DNA of 13,292 nt from Deltaproteobacteria bacterium (GTDB lineage Bacteria > Desulfobacterota > Deferrimicrobia > Deferrimicrobiales > Deferrimicrobiaceae). Both the position numbers and the translations under genes were made by a program. The notes below the pieces were generated by a model that did not search any database, was not told where the DNA came from, and saw only the letters and a list, made by a program, of their open reading frames with translations. The stretch spans positions 1-13,292 of the forward strand of contig PQAK01000136.1 of the NCBI GenBank assembly GCA_003105225.1, given 5' to 3'. Positions within the stretch are counted from its first letter, which is position 1. Every line of letters begins with the position of its first letter. Positions 1 to 4,692 of the stretch are shown here, piece by piece.

Positions 1-226
1 GGCGCTGCGGCGCTACCGGGAGTGGGGAGCGGGGCGGAAAGCCTTCGAAGAGGTGCTGCGCGAGGTGCTCCTCCGGGACATCCAGGACAGCACGCGGGAG
101 CATTCGCCGTTGCGGATGGCGGAAGGGGCGATCTACATCGACACCACGACGCTTACCGTGGAGGAGGTCGTGGAGGAAATGCTGCAACGGCTTCCGGAAA
201 GCGCGGGGAGGGCGTCGTCCCCGTGA
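1..226 (+). CDS. cmk: Cytidylate kinase, C-terminal part (5' end outside window)
   Basis: This is the last 74 codons of a gene that begins before the window; the reading frame starts at base 2 and ends at TGA 224-226. CMP kinase phosphorylates CMP and dCMP with ATP in the cytoplasm to supply CDP and dCDP. The visible piece carries the family's C-terminal hallmark, an RDxxDSxRxxSPL-type stretch (RDIQDSTREHSPL), which belongs to the LID/nucleotide-binding region. It is followed by the usual end, IYIDTTTLTVEEVVEEML. The short tail after that (QRLPESAGRASSP) is unremarkable. The stop overlaps the GTG start of ispH in a GTGA arrangement, so the two are probably translationally coupled. cmk followed by ispH and rpsA is a familiar order in deltaproteobacteria. 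The family call is firm; only the N-terminal P-loop half cannot be seen. Confidence 0.9.
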   Translation, partial: ALRRYREWGAGRKAFEEVLREVLLRDIQDSTREHSPLRMAEGAIYIDTTTLTVEEVVEEMLQRLPESAGRASSP

Positions 227-1116
227 AGCGCATCCTCATCGCCCGGAGCGCGGGATTCTGCTTCGGCGTGAAACGCGCCATCTCCATCGCCAACGAGACC
301 GCGGGGAAGGCGGGCGGCGGCGCGGACCCAAACCGTCTCCCGATCCACTCGCTGGGCCCCCTGATCCACAACCCCCAGGCGGTGGAGGAGCTGGAGAAGA
401 AGGGGGTGCACGTGGTCGAGTCGGTGGACGACATCCCGTGCGGGAAGGTCATCGTCCGCTCCCACGGGATCACCCGCCGCGACGCGGAGGCGCTGGCCGG
501 CAGGGAGGTGCAGATCATCGACGCCACCTGCCCGTTCGTCAAGAAGGCCCAGGAGTACGCCCGCCTGCTGAGCCGGGAGGGGTACGCGGTGGCCGTCGTG
601 GGGGACGCCAACCACCCCGAGGTGAAAAGCATCATCAGCTACATCGAGAAGGGGGTGCCCGTCTTCACCTCCCTGGCCGACTTCCGGGAGGCGGCGGGGA
701 TCCGCAAGGCGGGGATCGTCGCCCAGACGACCCAGTCGTTCGAGAACCTGATGGCGTTCGTCTCCGCGGCGATGAAACGAATCCCGGAGGTGCGGGTCTA
801 CAACACGATCTGCAACGCGACGGTGCTCCGCCAGAAGGAGTCCACCGCCGTGGCCCGCCAGACGGACGCGATGATCGTCCTCGGCGGGTACAACAGCGCC
901 AACACCCGGCGGCTGGCGGAGATCTGCAGGGAGCACAACGGCCGGGTCCACCACATCGAAACCGCCCGGGAACTCTCCCCGGAGACGCTGGCGGGCGTCT
1001 CCTGCGTGGGGGTGACCGCGGGCGCCTCCACCCCCGCGTGGATCATCGACGAGCTGGTCGAAAGGATCCGGTCGATCTGGCGGGAAGAAAATATTCAGGT
1101 TTCCTATTATCAGTGA
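223..1116 (+). CDS. ispH: 4-hydroxy-3-methylbut-2-enyl diphosphate reductase (IspH/LytB)
   Basis: IspH is the last enzyme of the non-mevalonate (MEP) isoprenoid pathway. It is a [4Fe-4S] enzyme that reductively dehydrates HMBPP to IPP and DMAPP. The product is 297 aa, normal for the family. The three cluster-binding cysteines are present: Cys13 (in GFCFGVKRA), Cys103 (DATCPFV) and Cys197 (NTICNAT). Also present are the substrate-site motif NHPEV with His131 and Glu133, HSLGPLIHN, RSHGI, and the C-terminal SANT and TAGASTP segments. The frame is open upstream to about base 22, but the family N-terminus (VKRILIARSAGFCFG) fits a GTG at 223. That GTG overlaps the cmk stop, with a GGGGAGGG purine tract at about 204-211. 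It is not fused to S1, unlike some Firmicutes homologues. Its last codons are clearly more AT-rich than the rest of the gene. Confidence 0.97.
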   Translation: MKRILIARSAGFCFGVKRAISIANETAGKAGGGADPNRLPIHSLGPLIHNPQAVEELEKKGVHVVESVDDIPCGKVIVRSHGITRRDAEALAGREVQIIDATCPFVKKAQEYARLLSREGYAVAVVGDANHPEVKSIISYIEKGVPVFTSLADFREAAGIRKAGIVAQTTQSFENLMAFVSAAMKRIPEVRVYNTICNATVLRQKESTAVARQTDAMIVLGGYNSANTRRLAEICREHNGRVHHIETARELSPETLAGVSCVGVTAGASTPAWIIDELVERIRSIWREENIQVSYYQ

Positions 1117-1130
1117 TAGGATAAGTTTTT
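1103..1130 (+). terminator. Weak AT-rich hairpin plus T5 at the ispH stop (possible attenuator)
   Basis: The arms CCTAT (1103-1107) and ATAGG (1116-1120) can pair around an 8-nt loop that contains the ispH stop codon. Five bases later there is a T5 run at 1126-1130. The stem is short and AT-rich and the T-run is not directly attached, so this is at best a weak or partial terminator between ispH and rpsA. It may simply be AT-rich intergenic sequence. Confidence 0.2.
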
Positions 1131-1139
1131 ACGGGAGAA

Positions 1140-1170
1140 TTGCATTTTCGACGGAATCCGGGAATATTAT
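1140..1170 (+). promoter_or_regulatory. Possible sigma70-type promoter for rpsA
   Basis: TTGCAT (1140-1145) and TATTAT (1165-1170) are separated by 19 bp, inside the AT-rich 85-bp gap between ispH and rpsA. The -10 box matches 5 of 6 bases, but the -35 box is poor and the spacer is long. An overlapping AATATT at 1163 would give a 17-bp spacer with a worse -10. The marked drop in GC within a GC-rich genome supports a regulatory role. S1 is usually made in excess of most other factors, so a promoter of its own would make sense. Confidence 0.35.
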
Positions 1171-1188
1171 TAATCAGAAAACCCCTTC

Positions 1189-1196
1189 AGAGGTGG
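1189..1196 (+). promoter_or_regulatory. Ribosome binding site that fixes the rpsA start
   Basis: AGAGGTGG at 1189-1196 contains a GAGG core about 8 nt before the ATG at 1202. A GTG at 1193 is also in frame but lies inside this Shine-Dalgarno sequence, so the ATG at 1202 is the better start. Confidence 0.75.
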
Positions 1197-1201
1197 ACCT
1201 T

Positions 1202-2950
1202 ATGGAAAACAAACTCAACTCGAACGATCCTTCCGGGGGGGGGGAAGAGGAAGCTGCGGGATCACCGGCCGTGAAGAACGAGGACGATTTCGCCAAGCTG
1301 TACGAGGAAAGCATCGAGGTGCCCGAGGAAGGCCAGATCATCCATGGCGTGGTGATCCAGGTCCTCAAAGAGTACGTCGCGGTGGACATCAACCGGAAAT
1401 CGGAAGGGATGCTGCCCCTCGAGGAACTTCCTCCGGAGGAAATCGCCGCGCTTGCGCCCGGCAGCCGGATCGACATCATGGTGGAGCGGTACGACCCCGA
1501 GCAGGGGTTCGTGCTGCTGTCCCGTTCCAAGGTGCTCAAGATCCGCGTCTGGGACGACCTGCAGAAGGCTTTCGACGAGGGAGTCGCGGTCCCGGGGACC
1601 ATCGTGGCCAAGGTGAAGGGGGGCTTCACGGTGGATATCGGCGTCAAGGCGTTCCTTCCGGGCAGCCAGGTGGACATCCGCCCGGTCCGGGACAACGACG
1701 CCGTCGTGGGGCTGCAGGGGAAATTCAGGATCCTCAAGTTTTCCCGCAAGAAGACCAACGTCGTGGTGTCCCGGAGGGCCGCCCTCGAAGAAGAGCGCGA
1801 GAGCCAGCGCAAGGGGATCCTCGAGCACATCCAGGAGGGGGACACGGTCGAGGCGAAGGTCAAGAACATCACCGACTACGGCGTGTTCATGGACCTGGGG
1901 GGCCTGGACGGCCTGATGCACGTCACCGACATGAGCTACGGGAAGGTGGGGCACCCCTCCGACCTGTGCAAGGTCGGCGACGGCCTGAAGGTCAAGGTGA
2001 TCCGCTTCGACCGCGAGAAGGGGCGCATCTCCCTGGGGCTCAAGCAGATGAAGCCCGACCCGTGGATCGACATCGAGAAGCGGTACGCCCCGGGGGGGAG
2101 ATACCAGGGGCGCACGACCAACATCACCAAGTACGGCGCCTTCATCGAGCTGGAGGAGGGCGTCGAGGGGCTGCTCCACGTTTCCGAGATGTCGTGGAGC
2201 AAGAAGATGAAGGACCCGTGCGACATCCTGAAGGTCGGCGACGCCGTCGAGGTCGTCGTGCTGCGGGTCGAGAAGGAGCACAAGAAGATTTCGCTGGGCC
2301 TGAAGCAGCTGCTGGCCAACCCCTGGGACGACCTCCGCACCAAGCACCCGGAAGGGACCGTCGTCGAAGGGGTGGTGAAGAACATCACCGACTTCGGGGT
2401 CTTCGTCGACATCGGCTGCGAGATCGACGGCCTGGTGCACGTCTCCGACATCTCCTGGAGCCAGAGGGTGAAGCACCCCTCCGAGCTGTACAAGCGGGGC
2501 GACCGGGTGCAGGCCCGGGTCCTCAAGGTCGACCGGGAGTCCCAGAAGTTCTCCTTGAGCATCAAGCACCTGACGACGGACCCCTGGGCGGGGATCGAGA
2601 CCCGCTTCAAGAAGGGGGACGCCGTCAGCGGCAAGGTGTCGCGCGTGGCCGATTTCGGCGTCTTCGTGGAGCTGGCCGACGGCGTCGAGGGGCTGGTCCA
2701 CATCTCGGAGCTGTCCCGGGAAAAGGTCGACAACCCGAACTCCCTGTTCAAGGCGGGGGACGAGATCGGGGCGGTTGTGCTCGCGGTGGACCGGGCGAAC
2801 AAGAAGATCTCCCTTTCCGTCCGCGCGCACCAGGACGATGCGGAGCGCAGGAACATGGAATCGTACATGACCCGGTCTTCCGAGAATACCGAGAACCTGA
2901 CGGTCCTCGGCGAAGCGCTCCGGGCGAAATTGAAGATCAACAGCGAGTGA
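1202..2950 (+). CDS. rpsA: 30S ribosomal protein S1 (six S1 domains)
   Basis: S1 binds mRNA on the small ribosomal subunit, unfolds leaders and helps initiation. The product is 582 aa, close to the usual 550-600 aa of six-domain S1 proteins. After an acidic, Gly/Glu-rich N-terminal extension, OB-fold S1 repeats run at about residues 43-110, 127-192, 212-283, 299-370, 384-457 and 472-545. The first two are divergent, as expected for the ribosome-anchoring domains. The last four carry the RNA-binding pattern (ITDYGVFMDL, ITKYGAFIEL, ITDFGVFVDI, VADFGVFVEL), each followed by a GLxHVS/IS-type segment and an ISLGLKQ-type ending. The domains are similar enough in DNA to share 16 identical bases at 1862-1877 and 2378-2393. 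sppA starts 10 bp after the stop. An unusual 10-G run covers codons 12-15. The start is set by the Shine-Dalgarno sequence at 1189-1196. Confidence 0.97.
   Translation: MENKLNSNDPSGGGEEEAAGSPAVKNEDDFAKLYEESIEVPEEGQIIHGVVIQVLKEYVAVDINRKSEGMLPLEELPPEEIAALAPGSRIDIMVERYDPEQGFVLLSRSKVLKIRVWDDLQKAFDEGVAVPGTIVAKVKGGFTVDIGVKAFLPGSQVDIRPVRDNDAVVGLQGKFRILKFSRKKTNVVVSRRAALEEERESQRKGILEHIQEGDTVEAKVKNITDYGVFMDLGGLDGLMHVTDMSYGKVGHPSDLCKVGDGLKVKVIRFDREKGRISLGLKQMKPDPWIDIEKRYAPGGRYQGRTTNITKYGAFIELEEGVEGLLHVSEMSWSKKMKDPCDILKVGDAVEVVVLRVEKEHKKISLGLKQLLANPWDDLRTKHPEGTVVEGVVKNITDFGVFVDIGCEIDGLVHVSDISWSQRVKHPSELYKRGDRVQARVLKVDRESQKFSLSIKHLTTDPWAGIETRFKKGDAVSGKVSRVADFGVFVELADGVEGLVHISELSREKVDNPNSLFKAGDEIGAVVLAVDRANKKISLSVRAHQDDAERRNMESYMTRSSENTENLTVLGEALRAKLKINSE
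1235..1244 (+). repeat. Poly-G tract (G10) in the 5' coding region of rpsA
   Basis: Ten consecutive G bases encode Gly12-Gly13-Gly14 and the first base of Glu15 of S1. It is the longest homopolymer I see in the window; a G8 in glnD (9141-9148) and an intergenic A8 (12611-12618) are next. Gain or loss of one base would frameshift an essential gene, so the tract is a potential slippage site or a place where an assembly could be wrong. Confidence 0.9.
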
Positions 2951-2960
2951 CGCGGGCCGC

Positions 2961-3860
2961 ATGAATCCGGAACCCCCCCTGCCGCCGCGGGGCCGCCGCC
3001 CTTTCCTGCGCGGGTGCGCCGTGGTGGCGCTCGTCTTCGTGGCCTTTTTCGTCCTGATCGTGCTCCTCTCGCACATGGACGACTGGTCCCTGCAAACCGG
3101 GGAGAAGGTCGCCGTCCTGCCGGTCACCGGGCTGATCGCCGATTCCGAGGCCACCATCGAGCAGTTGAAGAAATTCGCCAAGGACGATTCCATCAAGGCG
3201 ATCGTCATCCGCATCAATTCCCCGGGCGGGGGAGTGGGCCCCTCCCAGGAGATCTACGAGGAAGTGAAGAAGCTGAAGGGGAAAAAGATCGTCCTGGCGT
3301 CGATGGGCGCCCTGGCGGCGTCCGGCGGCTATTACATCGCCTGCGGGACCCAGAAGATCTACGCCAACCCGGGGACGATCACCGGCTCCATCGGCGTGAT
3401 CATGAATTTCGTGAACGTGAAGGAGCTGATCGAGAAGATCGGCCTCAAGGGCATGGTGGTGAAAAGCGGCGCCTTCAAGGACATCGGGTCTCCCGTGCGG
3501 GAGATGAAGCCCGAGGAGCGCGAGCTCCTCCAGGGCGTCATCGACAACGTGCACTCGCAGTTCATCGCGGCCGTGGCGGACGGGAGGAAGATGGACCGTG
3601 AAAGCGTGGCGAAGATCGCCGACGGGCGGATCTTTTCCGGGGAGCAGGCCAAGGCCCTGGGGCTGGTGGACGCCCTCGGCAACCTCGAGGACGCCGTGGC
3701 CGATGCGGGGAAGCTGGCCAAGATCTCGGGGGAGCCCCGCGTGGTCACCCCCTCGAAGAAGAAGCTTTCCATCCTGGAATTGCTAAAGGAAGAAGCGAAA
3801 AGTATAATTGGGGATAAATTATCCGAGCAGCGCCTCCGTATCGAATACCTCGCCCAATAA
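2961..3860 (+). CDS. sppA: Signal peptide peptidase SppA, short (36 kDa-type) S49 serine protease
   Basis: SppA degrades signal peptides left in the cytoplasmic membrane after secretion. The product is 299 aa, typical of the short single-domain form rather than the about 600-aa tandem E. coli form. Residues about 18-36 form one hydrophobic membrane anchor after an Arg-rich cytoplasmic start, leaving the protease domain outside. The Ser/Lys dyad is visible: Ser121 in AASGGYY and Lys173 in GAFKDIGSP. Their 52-residue spacing matches the dyad spacing of Bacillus SppA. RINSPGGGV and TGSIGVI are further S49 hallmarks. The ATG at 2961 lies 10 bp after the rpsA stop and has no clear Shine-Dalgarno sequence, suggesting reinitiation or coupling with rpsA. 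The last 25 or so codons switch to AT-rich, otherwise uncommon codons (CTA, ATA, TTA, AGT), where a promoter and palindrome are embedded. Confidence 0.95.
   Translation: MNPEPPLPPRGRRPFLRGCAVVALVFVAFFVLIVLLSHMDDWSLQTGEKVAVLPVTGLIADSEATIEQLKKFAKDDSIKAIVIRINSPGGGVGPSQEIYEEVKKLKGKKIVLASMGALAASGGYYIACGTQKIYANPGTITGSIGVIMNFVNVKELIEKIGLKGMVVKSGAFKDIGSPVREMKPEERELLQGVIDNVHSQFIAAVADGRKMDRESVAKIADGRIFSGEQAKALGLVDALGNLEDAVADAGKLAKISGEPRVVTPSKKKLSILELLKEEAKSIIGDKLSEQRLRIEYLAQ
3780..3808 (+). promoter_or_regulatory. Sigma70-type promoter inside the sppA 3' end, for ihfB
   Basis: TTGCTA (3780-3785), a 17-bp spacer and a perfect TATAAT (3803-3808) lie within the last codons of sppA. Transcription would start near 3815 and give a leader of about 69 nt before the ihfB ATG at 3884. 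The codons covering the boxes include CTA and ATA, which are uncommon elsewhere in these GC-rich genes. That supports selection on the DNA rather than the protein. Confidence 0.65.
3812..3824. promoter_or_regulatory. Palindrome at the predicted ihfB transcription start (candidate operator)
   Basis: GGATAA (3812-3817) and TTATCC (3819-3824) form a perfect inverted repeat around a single A. It begins 4 bp after the embedded TATAAT and covers the predicted +1. It is read as GDKLS codons in sppA and uses the TTA leucine codon. The position is typical of a repressor operator, but no regulator can be named from the sequence. Confidence 0.4.
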
Positions 3861-3883
3861 AATTCCCCGGAGGGAATGAACGC

Positions 3884-4162
3884 ATGACGAAGAGCGATCT
3901 TGTGCAGAAACTGTCCGAGCAGGTAACCACCCTCACGAAGAAAGAGTGCGAGGTCATCGTGGACACGGTTTTCCACCACATGAAGGACGCCCTCCAGCAC
4001 GGGGAGAAGATCGAGATACGGGGCTTCGGCAGTTTCACCGTCCGGGTCCGCCGCGCCAAGGAAGGGCGCAATCCCAAGACCGGGGAAAAGGTGTCGATCC
4101 CCGAGAAGCGGATTCCCTTCTTCAAGGTCGGCAAGGAACTCCGGGAGCTGGTCAACGCCTGA
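3884..4162 (+). CDS. ihfB: HU/IHF-family DNA-bending protein, IHF beta-like
   Basis: Members of this family are small dimeric nucleoid proteins that bend DNA. They assist recombination, replication and promoter activation. The product is 92 aa, the normal length. Two N-terminal helices (about 3-38) are followed by the beta-arm region, with the family signature IRGFGSFTVRVRR, then GRNPKTGEKV with the intercalating proline at the arm tip, and the closing PFFKVGKELRELV. The RGFGSF and KVGKELRE wording is closer to IHF beta than to HU, but subunit identity is not certain from sequence alone; an IHF alpha partner is not in the window. It has a strong GGAGGG Shine-Dalgarno sequence at 3869-3874, 9 nt before the ATG, unlike its neighbours. 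It also seems to have its own promoter inside sppA, fitting independent and strong expression. Confidence 0.9.
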   Translation: MTKSDLVQKLSEQVTTLTKKECEVIVDTVFHHMKDALQHGEKIEIRGFGSFTVRVRRAKEGRNPKTGEKVSIPEKRIPFFKVGKELRELVNA

Positions 4163-4169
4163 CGGCGTG

Positions 4170-4670
4170 ATGGAGAGGCTGTTCTCGCCCTGGCGGATGG
4201 AATATATCCGGCAGGGGACCTCCGGCGGGAAAGGCCGAGGCTGCATCTTCTGCATCGGGGAGACCGATCGGGACGACCCGGAGCGCCTGGTGCTCGGGAT
4301 CTATCCCCGCACGCTCGCGATCTGCAACCGATACCCCTATAACAACGGGCATGTCCTCGTGGCCCCGAGGCGGCACGCGGCCGACCTGTCCCTCCTGTCG
4401 AAGGAGGAGCTCGCGGAGCTGATGTCGCTGGTGGCCCTGGGCGTGAAGGAGCTCTCCGAGGAATATGCGGCGCAGGGATTCAACGTCGGGATGAACCTGG
4501 GGAAGGCTGCCGGGGCGGGGGTCGAGGACCACCTCCACCTCCACCTCGTTCCCCGCTGGCCCGGGGACACCAACTTCATGACCGCGGTGCAGACGACGCG
4601 CGTCCTGCCCGAGTCCCTGCAGCAGACCCACGCGAGGCTCTCCGCCCGGTTCGGGTCCCTCCAACCCTAG
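4170..4670 (+). CDS. HIT-family nucleotide hydrolase/phosphorylase (Ap4A phosphorylase-like)
   Basis: The product is 166 aa. The histidine triad is complete at His121-x-His123-x-His125 (DHLHLHLVPRW), with His123 expected to be the nucleophile that attacks the alpha phosphate. The following PRWPGDTNFM stretch is characteristic of the diadenosine-tetraphosphate phosphorylase-like HIT branch (Rv2613c type), which splits Ap4A or related nucleotides. The N-terminus MERLFSPWRMEYI and the YPYNNGHVLVAP segment also fit this branch. A CIFC pair (Cys25, Cys28) near the start could be part of a zinc site, as in other HIT proteins. A GTG at 4167 directly precedes the ATG at 4170; I prefer the ATG because homologues begin MERL. 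It starts 7 bp after the ihfB stop without a clear Shine-Dalgarno sequence. The exact substrate is not shown by the sequence. Confidence 0.9.
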   Translation: MERLFSPWRMEYIRQGTSGGKGRGCIFCIGETDRDDPERLVLGIYPRTLAICNRYPYNNGHVLVAPRRHAADLSLLSKEELAELMSLVALGVKELSEEYAAQGFNVGMNLGKAAGAGVEDHLHLHLVPRWPGDTNFMTAVQTTRVLPESLQQTHARLSARFGSLQP

Positions 4671-4692
4671 CGCGCTTGGCCCCGGTGACGGA

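Noticed and set aside
22..222. N-terminal extension of ispH
   Set aside because: It overlaps cmk in another frame, and the IspH N-terminus begins at the GTG at 223.
3006..3019. LRGC near the SppA N-terminus as a lipoprotein box
   Set aside because: The cysteine comes before the hydrophobic segment and the preceding Arg does not fit a lipobox, so this is a membrane anchor.
1262..3217. 651-codon open frame on the - strand opposite rpsA
   Set aside because: It is an antisense shadow of the repeated S1 domains; the apparent repeats in it come from the S1 repeats.
3812..3824. Fur box reading of GGATAA-A-TTATCC
   Set aside because: The arms do not align with the TGATAAT-N-ATTATCA arrangement and no iron-linked gene is next to it.
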